64,000 nucleotides of DNA from Winogradskyella pelagia (GTDB taxonomy: Bacteria; Bacteroidota; Bacteroidia; Flavobacteriales; Flavobacteriaceae), in NCBI RefSeq assembly GCF_017581965.1, contig NZ_JAGEVF010000005.1, positions 1 through 64,000 on the forward strand, given 5' to 3'. Below the pieces are notes generated by a model that saw only the letters and a program-made list of their open reading frames with translations, was not told the origin of the DNA and ran no database searches. Numbering within the stretch: position 1 is the first letter of the stretch; each line of letters opens with the position of its first letter. Shown here one piece after another: positions 1 to 8,238 of the stretch. The position numbers and the translations under genes were made by a program.

Positions 1-3000
1 ACGGTTACCTCAGCAGTATTCTCACAACCGTTTGCATCTGTACCTGTAACGGTATAGGTTGTTGTTTCAGTTGGCACAAAGGCCTGATTATCCGTTACAC
101 CATTATCCCATAGATATGTATCTGCACCTCCACCTGTTAGCGTAACTTCCTCGCCTTCACAAATTTCTAAAGATGTGGCGTTAGCAGTTACTGTTGGTAA
201 TGCATTCACCGTTAATGTTGCGATAGAACTGGTTACTGAACAATCATCACTGGTATCACCTGGAGTATTGTTGTCTGCGGTAACGATAACCTGATATTGA
301 TTCCCATCGCCACCAGTAGCCATCATCGCAAAGTCTAAGGCAGATGTTGCACTTAGTGCACCAAGGTCTACAAAGCCACCGCCATTACCATCATCTACTT
401 GCCACTGATAGCTTAGTGTGCCGTCTCCTGATGCACTAACATCAAAACTCAGCGCGTCACCATCACAAATCGTTGCATCTTGTGGTTGGGTGTCTATGGC
501 TACTTCGCAAGGACAGTTAATCCCACCATCTGTAATGGTCCAGAACAAACCTTCTAAGGTAGTTTTGCCAGGCTCACCATCACAATATTGACTATTACCA
601 CCAGAAAATTGAACAGCAAAAGGTACTGTAGTTTCACCTGTATCTAAAGTTGCCCAACCATTTAATAAGTTATCATAATTAATTTGGGAAAGTGTTACCC
701 CATCAAACATTGCAGATGCAGAAAAAAGTGACGAAATATCCCAGTCACCAATGTTTTGATCAAAGGAAGTAGCATTTCTAAACATACCTGACATTTCTCG
801 AACTGCGCTAACATTCCAAGCAACTAAATCTTGATTAAATGAAGTTGCGCCAGCAAACATATTCACCATCGTTGTAACTGCGGAGACATTCCAACTGGAT
901 ATATCTTGATCGAAGTTAATGGCGTTGAGAAACATAAACGACATAGACTCAACTTGGCCAACATTCCAACTACCAATATTACCATTAAATGAAGTTGCTC
1001 CATTAAACATGTTGTTCATGGCTTTTACACTTGAAACATCCCAAGAATTAAGATCTTGGTTAAATGAAGCCGCACTATCGAACATTGAATTCATATTCTC
1101 ACATCCAGAAACGTCCCAAGATCCTATATTTTGATTAAATGAGGCTGCTCCATCAAACATATTGTTCATAGTAATAATACCAGAAACATCCCAATTATTA
1201 AAAGAAGAAGTGCCTATTAAATTTTGACAGTTGCTAAACGTACTGCTGAAAGACGTAACATTAGACAAATTAGGTGTATCATTTGCTGTAATATTTAAGT
1301 TTACACAACTAAGAAAAGCCTGTTCCATACTTGTCCATTCAATATCACCCCATTGATTTACCTCTACTATTTGAAGTCTATTTCCAGATGTACCATTGCC
1401 AAAATAAATCCTAGGAAAATCCCCTGTTATAGATACCGTATGTGTACCTGCCGTTGCATAAGTGTGTGTGGCATTGCCTGTTTGGTTGGTATCCACCATT
1501 CCGTCGCCCCAGTCTACGGTATAGTTATAACCACTGCCTGTAGTTGGTATGGTTATACTTTCATTGGCCGTTGTGGTTTGCCAGGTGGTGATGAAGGGGG
1601 CTTGGGGTGGCGACACATTAACCTCAATTAAACCATTATCAAAGCGTCCATTATTAGCAAAACTGCCATCACTGTCCAGCTTTTTGGCGTAGGTGTTGGT
1701 CGCTGGGTCGTACTCAAACAGTACGCCTCTATTATTGCTTCCGCCACGTTCTGTCATCCCGTAGAGCTTACCGTTGGACGCCTGCACCAGGCTGCCCCAT
1801 GGATTTCGGCCGTTAATGCCATCAAAATCAAACTTTTTCGTGTAGGTGCTCGTCGCTGGGTCGTACTCGAAAAGTACGCCGACAAAATTGCTTCCGCCAC
1901 CTTGTGTCATCCCATAGAGCTTGCCATTGGATGCCTGTATCAGGCTACCGTAAGGATTCTCACCGTTAGTGCGGTCAAAATCAAATTTGTTAATATAGGT
2001 ACTGATGGACGGGTCGTACTCAAAGAGTACGCCGTCATTATTACTACCGCCAAGTCGTGTCATCCCGTAGAGCTTGCCGTTTGCCGCCTCGACTAGGCTG
2101 CCAAAGGGCTGTCTACCAGTAGTGCCATTAAAATCAAGCCTTTTGGTATAGATGCCCGTTGCTGGGTCATACTCGAAAAGTACGCCAGAGTCAAAGGTGC
2201 CTCCACCCTGTGTCATGCCATAGAGTTTGCCGTTGGACGCCTGCACGAGGCTACCATAGGGATTCTGGCCGTTGGAGGTGCCATTAAAATCGAGCCTTTT
2301 GGTATAGGTACTAGTTATTGGGTCATACTCAAACAGAACGCCAAAATTATTGCTACCACCTTGTAAAGTCATCCCATAAAGCTTGCCATTGGACACCTGA
2401 ATTAAGCTACCTAAAGGATTCCGGCCATTGGACGTGCCATCAAAATCGAGCCTTTTGGTATAGGTACTAGTTATTGGGTCATACTCAAACAGAACGCCAA
2501 AATTATTGCTACCACCGATTTGTGTCATCCCGTAGAGCATGCCGTTGGAAGTCTGTACCAATCTGCCAGCCGGCTGTAGGCCTTCGAAAGAACTATCAAA
2601 ATCTAGCTTTTTGGTATAGGTACTAGTGGACGGGTCGTACGCGAAAAGGACACCACTATCATTACTACCGCCACGTCGCGTCATCCCATAGAGCTTTCCG
2701 TCGGTCGCCTGCAGTAGGCTGCCACGGGGGGATGCGCCGTTGGATGTGCCGTCAAAATCTAGCCTTTTGGTATAGATGCTCGTTGCAAGGTCGTACTCAA
2801 ACAGAACGCCAGAATTATTGCTGCCACCACCTTGTGTCATCCCATAGAGCTTCCCGTTTACTGCCTGCACCAGGCTGCCCCATGGACTCCAGCCATTAAT
2901 GCCATCAAAATCAAACTTTTTCGTGTAGGTGCTTGTCGCTGGGTCGTACTCAAACAGTACGCCAAAATCATTACCAATATTGCCACGTGCTGTCATTCCA

Positions 3001-3938
3001 TAGAGCTTGCCGTTGGTCGCCTCAATCAGACTGCCAAAAGGTTGCCAACCGTTACCATTAGAGGTATTAAAATCTAACTTTTTCGTGAAGGTATCCGTTG
3101 CAGGATCGTACTCAAAAAGAACGCCACCGGAAAAGATACCTCCCCCAGATGTCATCCCGTAGAGCTTGCCATTGGACGCCTGAATTAGGCTACCTAAAGG
3201 ATTCCGGCCATTGAACGTGCCGTCAAAATCGAGCTTTTTAGTATAGGTAGCATTTACTAGATCGTACTCGAAGAGCACGCCATAATCACTGCTTCCGCCT
3301 CCACCAGTCATACCGTAGAGCTTTCCATTGGCTGCTTGCACCAGGCTACCATTAGGATTTCGGCCTTTGATGGTTCCATCAAAATCGAGCTTTTTGGCAA
3401 AGGTGCTTGTCGCTGGGTCGTACTCAAAAAGTACGCCGCGATTAAAGGTTCCACCAAAAACTGTCATCCCGTAAAGCTTGCCATTGGTCGCCTCCATCAA
3501 GCTGCCAATGGGATTTGCCCCATTGGATGCACCATCAAAATCAAGCTTTTTGGTATAGGTGTTAGTGGCTGGGTCGAACTCAAACAGTACACCGAGATTA
3601 TTGCTTCCACCTTCGTTAGTCATCCCGTATATCTTACCATTGTTAACTTGTATGACTGAACCAGAAGGATCGGCTCCCGCAAAATCTACCGGAAAACCGT
3701 ATACCAATTGCGCGTTATTACCATTGGCATCCGTTTTAAATATATTACCTTTATTATCTTCTCCTCCTTGAAAAGTCATTCCCCAAAGTTCAGGGCTTTG
3801 CGCGTTAAGTGATATAGCCGCAAGCAGGCACAGTATTACTGACAACCCTATGCTAATGCTTCTGCGCTTATTTTTACATATATACGTTTGATAATTCTCT
3901 GGTCTAAAAAATGAAAGGGTAAAGGTTTTCATGGTCAT
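1..3938 (-). CDS. Giant secreted GloVer/BspA-repeat surface protein (N-terminal part, runs off window)
   Basis: This is the first ~1,312 residues of a very large secreted protein; the frame is open through base 1, so its C-terminus is not seen. The start at 3938 (MTMKT, with a second ATG at 3932) is followed by a long basic n-region and a hydrophobic stretch near residues 28-44 ending in LNAQ, a plausible signal-peptidase I site. Residues about 50-765 carry 14 units of 51-53 residues with the core LYGMTxxGGSNNxGVLFEYD, which I recognise as GloVer (Gloeo_Verruco) beta-propeller-type repeats. A PKD-like stretch (TVDWGDG) follows, then seven 25-residue BspA/DUF285 units at about 905-1085, then Ig-like domains from about 1135. 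In this phylum such proteins usually end in a type IX secretion sorting domain, which would lie outside the window. Its ligand or function is unknown. Confidence 0.9.
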   Translation of the reverse strand, partial: MTMKTFTLSFFRPENYQTYICKNKRRSISIGLSVILCLLAAISLNAQSPELWGMTFQGGEDNKGNIFKTDANGNNAQLVYGFPVDFAGADPSGSVIQVNNGKIYGMTNEGGSNNLGVLFEFDPATNTYTKKLDFDGASNGANPIGSLMEATNGKLYGMTVFGGTFNRGVLFEYDPATSTFAKKLDFDGTIKGRNPNGSLVQAANGKLYGMTGGGGSSDYGVLFEYDLVNATYTKKLDFDGTFNGRNPLGSLIQASNGKLYGMTSGGGIFSGGVLFEYDPATDTFTKKLDFNTSNGNGWQPFGSLIEATNGKLYGMTARGNIGNDFGVLFEYDPATSTYTKKFDFDGINGWSPWGSLVQAVNGKLYGMTQGGGSNNSGVLFEYDLATSIYTKRLDFDGTSNGASPRGSLLQATDGKLYGMTRRGGSNDSGVLFAYDPSTSTYTKKLDFDSSFEGLQPAGRLVQTSNGMLYGMTQIGGSNNFGVLFEYDPITSTYTKRLDFDGTSNGRNPLGSLIQVSNGKLYGMTLQGGSNNFGVLFEYDPITSTYTKRLDFNGTSNGQNPYGSLVQASNGKLYGMTQGGGTFDSGVLFEYDPATGIYTKRLDFNGTTGRQPFGSLVEAANGKLYGMTRLGGSNNDGVLFEYDPSISTYINKFDFDRTNGENPYGSLIQASNGKLYGMTQGGGSNFVGVLFEYDPATSTYTKKFDFDGINGRNPWGSLVQASNGKLYGMTERGGSNNRGVLFEYDPATNTYAKKLDSDGSFANNGRFDNGLIEVNVSPPQAPFITTWQTTTANESITIPTTGSGYNYTVDWGDGMVDTNQTGNATHTYATAGTHTVSITGDFPRIYFGNGTSGNRLQIVEVNQWGDIEWTSMEQAFLSCVNLNITANDTPNLSNVTSFSSTFSNCQNLIGTSSFNNWDVSGIITMNNMFDGAASFNQNIGSWDVSGCENMNSMFDSAASFNQDLNSWDVSSVKAMNNMFNGATSFNGNIGSWNVGQVESMSFMFLNAINFDQDISSWNVSAVTTMVNMFAGATSFNQDLVAWNVSAVREMSGMFRNATSFDQNIGDWDISSLFSASAMFDGVTLSQINYDNLLNGWATLDTGETTVPFAVQFSGGNSQYCDGEPGKTTLEGLFWTITDGGINCPCEVAIDTQPQDATICDGDALSFDVSASGDGTLSYQWQVDDGNGGGFVDLGALSATSALDFAMMATGGDGNQYQVIVTADNNTPGDTSDDCSVTSSIATLTVNALPTVTANATSLEICEGEEVTLTGGGADTYLWDNGVTDNQAFVPTETTTYTVTGTDANGCENTAEVT
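690..1215 (-). repeat. Seven BspA-like (DUF285) 75-bp repeat units
   Basis: Read leftward, this stretch encodes seven 25-residue units of the form SFNQDIxSWDVSxVxxMxxMFxxAT. This is the DUF285/BspA-type leucine-rich-repeat surface motif found in many secreted bacterial proteins. The last unit (FDQNIGDWDISSLFS) is followed by the usual closing segment containing LLNGWA and YCDGEPG. The repeats are translationally in phase with the GloVer block upstream. Confidence 0.88.
1640..3790 (-). repeat. 14 tandem in-frame GloVer repeat units (153-159 bp)
   Basis: Fourteen copies of a 153-159 bp unit lie in tandem, all lengths being multiples of three. Each encodes LYGMT..GG..N.GVLFEYDP.T.TYTKK.DFDG..G..P.GSL.Q..NGK or a close variant. 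The unit nearest the N-terminus (WGMTFQGG, near 3776) is the most diverged. Unit anchors on the plus strand (the GTCAT of GMT) fall near 3776, 3619, 3463, 3307, 3149, 2991, 2837, 2681, 2524, 2367, 2212, 2059, 1906 and 1754. Some neighbouring units are very similar at DNA level, for example the stretch around 2290-2350 and that around 2455-2515. Confidence 0.9.
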
Positions 3939-4318
3939 GTTGGTTTTTTAATAACATACCATAACCTCGCAATTAAATATGTTGCAATAGATAAAAAAGG
4001 CAGATCGGGTAAAACGTAATTATTACCTTAACCAAATACAAATGAACCTGAGAAAACTACAAGTATAGCCCATAGAGGCTCTCTATTTTAAATACTCATT
4101 TAAAAGGGGGACGAATAATTTTCAGAATCAAGGTTGTTCAGAATGTTGATTAATAGCAGTTTAAAACTAGTAAAAAAAATATTACGACCCGTTGAGTCTT
4201 TTTAAAATTCGCCAAACAGTAAATAAATTCCTTAAAGTGTTAAAGCATCTTAAAATTTAAAATCTATACCTTTAAATATTGTTTTTTAGAAATAACATTA
4301 CAGCTTAACCCATAGAAC
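3939..4318. other. 380-bp divergent intergenic region
   Basis: This AT-rich gap separates the giant surface protein (leftward) from the YdeI-like gene (rightward), so it must hold the promoter of each. I find no exact TAnnTTTG box for either gene; one-mismatch candidates exist in both directions (for instance TACCTTTA upstream of 4319). A small perfect hairpin, ATAGAG-GCT-CTCTAT, sits at 4072-4086. I see no coding sequence or RNA gene here. Confidence 0.5.
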
Positions 4319-4918
4319 ATGAAAACCATCCGTTCCGTTGACCACTATATAGCCTTGCACCCAAGTTATTCTGAAGCCCTTCATTTGCTAAGAAAGCTGA
4401 TTTTATCTACCGAATTACAAGAAGCCATTAAATGGGGTGCTCCTGTGTATACCCTCAATGGTAAAAATATTGTTGGGCTAGGTGCCTTTAAAAATCACTT
4501 TGGCTTGTGGTTTTTTAATGGTGTCTTTTTAAAAGACACTGAGAATCTAATGGTTAATGCCCAAGAGAACAAAACCAAGGCCCTACGACAAATGCGGTTT
4601 ACCCATAAGGATGAGATTAATGCACCTATTGTGTTGGCTTATGTTAAGGAAGCTATTGACAATCAACGCCAAGGACGCGAACTAAAGCCAGAACGCAAAG
4701 CAAAACCCCTAGTTATACCTAATGAGCTCAGTTCTGCTTTGAACGCTGACCAGGCATTAAAACAGGCTTTTAAGACATTGACCCCAGGAAAACAGAGGGA
4801 ATATTGTGAGCACATTAGTTCGGCCAAAAGAGAAACAACCAAACTGGCACGTTTAGAAAAAATAAGGCCCATGATACTTGCTGGCATGGGTCTCTACGAG
4901 AAGTATAAAAACTGCTAA
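4319..4918 (+). CDS. YdeI/OmpD-associated, DUF1801-domain protein
   Basis: This 199-residue cytosolic protein has the two-part build of the YdeI family. Residues about 15-115 match the DUF1801 fold (KWGAPVYTLNGKNIVGL, then HFGLWFFNG). Residues about 135-195 are the C-terminal helical YdeI/OmpD-associated segment (TPGKQREYCEHISSAK, RLEKI). E. coli YdeI has been linked to polymyxin or bacteriocin tolerance, but the biochemical role of the family is not established. The gene stands alone and converges on yajC, sharing a bidirectional terminator. There is no signal peptide or membrane segment. Confidence 0.85.
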   Translation: MKTIRSVDHYIALHPSYSEALHLLRKLILSTELQEAIKWGAPVYTLNGKNIVGLGAFKNHFGLWFFNGVFLKDTENLMVNAQENKTKALRQMRFTHKDEINAPIVLAYVKEAIDNQRQGRELKPERKAKPLVIPNELSSALNADQALKQAFKTLTPGKQREYCEHISSAKRETTKLARLEKIRPMILAGMGLYEKYKNC

Positions 4919-4923
4919 CAAAA

Positions 4924-4947
4924 AAATCCGCCTAAATAGGCGGATTT
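4924..4947. terminator. Bidirectional intrinsic terminator
   Basis: A perfect 10-bp stem (AAATCCGCCT / AGGCGGATTT) with a 4-base loop lies between two convergent genes, with A-rich and T-rich flanks suited to termination in both directions. It serves the YdeI-like gene on the plus strand and yajC on the minus strand. Confidence 0.85.
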
Positions 4948-4972
4948 AAATTTTATAAATGGGCTGTTAGAA

Positions 4973-5263
4973 TTACTTCTTCACAACAGGTGCACTTAAT
5001 TTCTGGCTCATTTCCATGGATATAGCAGAACGGTCGAACTTTAGTTTGCCTGCCATAGTTTCTATAACACAGCTATTATCCTTATCGTTGAGCTCTACTA
5101 CTTTTCCATGTAAACCGCTTTTAGTAATAATGCGGTCGCCACGTTTCATTTCGCTAGCAAATTTCTTTTCTTTTTTCGCACGCTTCATTTGTGGTGCAAT
5201 CATAAAGAAATACATCACTGCAAAAATGGCTATAAACGGTAAAAACGAACCTAATCCTTCCAT
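4973..5263 (-). CDS. yajC: Preprotein translocase accessory subunit YajC
   Basis: YajC is a small inner-membrane partner of the SecDF-YajC complex that assists Sec-dependent export. The 96-residue protein has one N-terminal membrane segment (about residues 5-22, FLPFIAIFAVMYFFMI) followed by the family signature PQMKRAKKEKK and a soluble domain with GDRIITKSGLHGKV. Length and layout are typical. It is the last gene of a leftward set, five bases after the DUF1573 lipoprotein, an arrangement (nusB, DUF1573, yajC) I know from other Bacteroidota. secD/secF are not nearby. Confidence 0.95.
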   Translation of the reverse strand: MEGLGSFLPFIAIFAVMYFFMIAPQMKRAKKEKKFASEMKRGDRIITKSGLHGKVVELNDKDNSCVIETMAGKLKFDRSAISMEMSQKLSAPVVKK

Positions 5264-5268
5264 TAAAA

Positions 5269-5826
5269 TTAGTCGTGATTATGGCCTTCGTGACCTGGTT
5301 GTGTTGAGGACTTTCTGGCTGGTGTAGCTAAAGGATTACTCGTAGTTTGCTGCACTGTTGCTTTTGATGCTGGAGCGTTTGGATCTTTTTCTACAAATGC
5401 CATGATCTTTACAGCTTCAGTTCCTTTTTCAGTATTTGTGGTCATTGTTACTGATTTAGTCACCTTGTTACCATTTCCTTTACCGTTGAATTTTACGGTA
5501 AATTCACCTGTTTCTCCTGGAGCTACTTCTTTTGTCCAATTAGAAGGTACGGTACAACCACAAGTACTCTTAATATTGCTTACAACAAGCATTGAATTAC
5601 CAGAATTTGTGTACTTAAATGTGGTTTCAACAGGAGTCCCATTCTCAATAGAACCAAAGTCGTGCTCCGTTTTATCGAAAGAAATCACAGGGAAGTTTCC
5701 TGCATTAGCATCTCTCTCAGCTGCTACTGCAACATTTTCTGATTTAATTTTGTCGGCTGCATTGTCTTTACAAGATGTAAATGCAATCATGCAAAGTGCA
5801 CCTAAACCTAAAATAACTTTTTTCAT
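5269..5826 (-). CDS. DUF1573 lipoprotein
   Basis: This 185-residue exported protein begins MKKVILGLGALCMIAFTSC, a lipoprotein signal with Cys-19 as the lipidated residue. Residues about 45-140 form a DUF1573 domain, an immunoglobulin-like (ASPM/SPD-2/Hydin type) fold, with the typical motifs FDKTEHDFGSIENG and VVSNIKSTCGCTVP. The C-terminus is low complexity and ends in a His-rich GHEGHNHD tail that could bind metal, which is my inference. The function of the family is not known. It is flanked by nusB upstream (134-bp gap) and yajC downstream (5-bp gap). Confidence 0.88.
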   Translation of the reverse strand: MKKVILGLGALCMIAFTSCKDNAADKIKSENVAVAAERDANAGNFPVISFDKTEHDFGSIENGTPVETTFKYTNSGNSMLVVSNIKSTCGCTVPSNWTKEVAPGETGEFTVKFNGKGNGNKVTKSVTMTTNTEKGTEAVKIMAFVEKDPNAPASKATVQQTTSNPLATPARKSSTQPGHEGHNHD

Positions 5827-5960
5827 TGCTGTATATTTAAATTAATATCTACTTGATTTATTCAGCCGTCGAAGATAAGAATTATTTAAATCAATTGAAA
5901 GATTTATCGTTGAGTTAACACTCTATTGTAGGAAATAACTATCACTACTAGGTTTCTATT

Positions 5961-6905
5961 TTACAATAATCCACGACCAGCCTTAGGATGAAGCCCTTCT
6001 TCCTTGTATTCTTTTATAATACGGTCTAAGATACCATTGATAAAAATACTGCTCTTTGGTGTTGAATATTCCTTGGCTATCTCTAAATACTCGTTAATGG
6101 TTACTTTATAAGGAATCGATGGGAACTTCTGAAATTCACAGAGAGCCATTTTTAATAGTACTCCGTCTACGCTAGCCAAACGGTCTGCATCCCAGTTTTT
6201 AGTTTTAAGGGCTATTTCGCCTCCAAATTTAGAGGCATTTAAAAGCGTCTTTTTCAGTAAGGTTGTTGCAAAGGTTCTGTCTTCTTCGTCCTTGTACAAC
6301 TCAGGAAGAAGAAACGTATCTGGGTTGGATTCTTTTAATTTCCTAAAGAGCTTTACAATGGCAGTGTTAACAATTGGCAAATCATCTACCCATGTTAATT
6401 TTTTATCCTCAAAATACTCGTATAATTTGTCATTTGGCGCAATGACTTCTGAATAGATATTAATAATGAGATTTTTGTCCGCTTCAAAACTAGTCTTACC
6501 GGTTTTCGCATAGGCTTGGGTAATACTACTATTATTTATTAATTTGAATAGAATATCTACATACTCAAAATCTAGGTCCCAAAAGTTGAGTTTGCGCTTT
6601 TTTATAATTTCTTGAAGTTTTGCATTTGAAACTATAATCTTAAGCACTTTGTTGCTTTCGATCATTGAAGGCATATTTCTGCCTTCTTCAATGTTTGAAA
6701 GTGTTTGCTGTATCTTTTTATTATAGTCTACACTCTTTTTGTGGAGTTCAGTTAAGAGCGCAAAAATAGAGAGGTATAAATCGTACATGCTATCTAAGCT
6801 ATGGAGTAAGAATTTTTCATCCTTAGAGAAATTGTCACTTTCAGTGCCTCTGTAAGCATAGAGAGACTGCATAACTTTTATTCTTATATGTCTTCGAGTA
6901 AGCAT
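5961..6905 (-). CDS. nusB: Transcription antitermination factor NusB (long Bacteroidota form)
   Basis: NusB binds boxA RNA with NusE (ribosomal protein S10) and supports antitermination on rRNA operons. The start MLTRRHIRIKVMQSLYAY is the normal NusB N-terminus, but the protein is 314 residues, about twice the usual ~140. The canonical helical C-terminal half is recognisable from about residue 200 (DRTFATTLLKKTL, then LASVDGVLLKMALCEF and INEYLEIAKEYS). The middle ~150 residues are an insertion common in this phylum. It lies 95 bp downstream of the dehydrogenase, with a terminator hairpin between, so it probably has its own promoter. Confidence 0.93.
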   Translation of the reverse strand: MLTRRHIRIKVMQSLYAYRGTESDNFSKDEKFLLHSLDSMYDLYLSIFALLTELHKKSVDYNKKIQQTLSNIEEGRNMPSMIESNKVLKIIVSNAKLQEIIKKRKLNFWDLDFEYVDILFKLINNSSITQAYAKTGKTSFEADKNLIINIYSEVIAPNDKLYEYFEDKKLTWVDDLPIVNTAIVKLFRKLKESNPDTFLLPELYKDEEDRTFATTLLKKTLLNASKFGGEIALKTKNWDADRLASVDGVLLKMALCEFQKFPSIPYKVTINEYLEIAKEYSTPKSSIFINGILDRIIKEYKEEGLHPKAGRGLL

Positions 6906-6936
6906 GTTTAAAGAACTTTCTTATTTAATACTGATT

Positions 6937-6968
6937 AAAAAAGGTGAACCTTTTTTTTGATTCACCTT
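6937..6968 (-). terminator. Intrinsic terminator after the dehydrogenase gene
   Basis: On the minus strand an 8-bp stem (AAGGTGAA / TTCACCTT) with a 12-base loop is followed directly by a run of T. It begins about 30 bases after the stop codon of the leftward dehydrogenase gene and separates it from nusB. Confidence 0.75.
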
Positions 6969-7000
6969 GCAAAAATACTATTATTTAATCTCGAAAAAAA

Positions 7001-8104
7001 TTATTTAGAATTTTCTCGCTTTCTTGTCTCTATGCGTTCCCTTGCTATATTTAATGCTGCATTATGCGTTGTTAGTTTATTCACCTTTGCATTATCCAGA
7101 ATTTCTAGGGTAGTATTATAGATATTTTCTGTCTTGCGCATTATTTCTTGGCGATCGTAATTCTCTAATTCGGCATACACGTTAATGATACCTCCAGCAT
7201 TAATTAAGAAATCTGGTGCATATACAATACCGCGCTCTTGGAGGATACGACCGTGTTTTTCTTCAACAGCAAGCTGATTATTAGCTGCACCTGCAATTAT
7301 TTTAGCCTGCAACTTATATATGGTTTTATCATTAATAGTTGCACCAAGTGCACATGGTGCATAAATATCCATTTCTTCACTGTAAATATCTAGTCCACCG
7401 TAAATAGTAACATCATATTTGGAGCGGACCTCCTCTAAGCGCTCTTGACTTATATCTGCTATGGTAACATTAGCACCCTCATTAACAAGGTGCTCTACTA
7501 AGGCCTCACCAACATTACCAATGCCTTGCACATAGACGTTTTTGTCCTCTAATATATCCGACCCAAATTTAAATTTGGCTGCCGCTTTCATACCCATAAA
7601 AACGCCATAAGCCGTAATTGGCGATGGATTCCCAGCGCCACCTTTACTTTCTGAAATTCCGGTAACGTAAGGTGTCACTTCACGAACTAAATCCATATCC
7701 TCTGTCTCCATACCAACATCTTCGGCCGTAATGTATTTACCGCTTAAAGAATGTACAAACTCACCGAATTTTTTCATTAATTCGGGTGTTTTTTGAGTTT
7801 TGGCATCTCCGATAATCACAGCTTTACCTCCTCCCAAATTTAAGCCCGTTATTGCCGACTTAAAAGTCATACCGCGAGAAAGACGGAGCACATCGTTAAG
7901 TGCTTCCCATTCATTATTGTATTGCCACATCCTTGTTCCGCCCAAAGCTGGACCTAATACAGTATTATGTATTCCTATGATCGCTTTTAAACCAGTATCT
8001 TTATCATGGCAGAAAACGATTTGTTCGTGATTATCAAAAGAAGCTTGACCGAATACCGGATCGAGTTGTGTTAATTCTTTTGAAGAGACTACGTCTGAAG
8101 TCAT
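7001..8104 (-). CDS. Glu/Leu/Phe/Val-family amino acid dehydrogenase (leucine dehydrogenase type)
   Basis: The enzyme oxidatively deaminates an amino acid to its 2-oxo acid with NAD(P)+. The N-terminal domain has the substrate/catalytic motifs PALGGTRMW and LNLGGGKAVI (catalytic Lys). The C-terminal domain has the Rossmann dinucleotide motif VQGIGNVGEAL and then APCALGATIN and IAGAANNQL. At 367 residues it matches leucine/branched-chain dehydrogenases rather than ~420-residue glutamate dehydrogenases. A role in branched-chain amino acid breakdown would fit with the methylmalonyl-CoA mutase elsewhere in the window, but that is inference. Substrate choice cannot be settled from the sequence alone. 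It has its own promoter and terminator. Confidence 0.9.
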   Translation of the reverse strand: MTSDVVSSKELTQLDPVFGQASFDNHEQIVFCHDKDTGLKAIIGIHNTVLGPALGGTRMWQYNNEWEALNDVLRLSRGMTFKSAITGLNLGGGKAVIIGDAKTQKTPELMKKFGEFVHSLSGKYITAEDVGMETEDMDLVREVTPYVTGISESKGGAGNPSPITAYGVFMGMKAAAKFKFGSDILEDKNVYVQGIGNVGEALVEHLVNEGANVTIADISQERLEEVRSKYDVTIYGGLDIYSEEMDIYAPCALGATINDKTIYKLQAKIIAGAANNQLAVEEKHGRILQERGIVYAPDFLINAGGIINVYAELENYDRQEIMRKTENIYNTTLEILDNAKVNKLTTHNAALNIARERIETRKRENSK

Positions 8105-8123
8105 ATCGAATGTATAGATTTAG

Positions 8124-8150
8124 GCCGTTTAAAAATTGTTTAAAAACGGC
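8124..8150 (-). promoter_or_regulatory. Inverted repeat at the transcript start of the dehydrogenase gene
   Basis: A 7-bp perfect inverted repeat (GCCGTTT / AAACGGC, 13-base spacer) begins a few bases downstream of the predicted -7 box. It would sit at the very 5' end of the mRNA as a stem, or act on DNA as an operator. Which of these applies cannot be told from sequence. Confidence 0.5.
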
Positions 8151-8153
8151 TTG

Positions 8154-8161
8154 CAAAATTA
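8154..8161 (-). promoter_or_regulatory. Bacteroidota -7 box for the dehydrogenase gene
   Basis: Read leftward this is TAATTTTG, an exact match to TAnnTTTG. It predicts a transcript start near 8149 and a 5' leader of about 45 bases containing the inverted repeat. Confidence 0.6.
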
Positions 8162-8214
8162 AATTAATATTAGAGGATTAGCAAAATATTAACGTGTAAA
8201 TGGGATTATCGTAA

Positions 8215-8222
8215 TACTTTTG
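8215..8222 (+). promoter_or_regulatory. Bacteroidota -7 box for the ABC transporter gene
   Basis: TACTTTTG matches TAnnTTTG and lies 17 bases before the ATG at 8239, predicting a very short leader of roughly ten bases. I could not find a clear TTG -33 element. Confidence 0.5.
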
Positions 8223-8238
8223 CCCGACCAAATGCATT

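Noticed and set aside
919-3771. Seven plus-strand open frames of 60-110 codons
   Set aside because: They lie opposite the giant repeat protein, show the repeat pattern in the wrong strand and have no recognisable product.
4072-4086. Small ATAGAG-GCT-CTCTAT hairpin in the divergent gap
   Set aside because: No gene ends before it in either direction, and six base pairs can arise by chance in AT-rich DNA.
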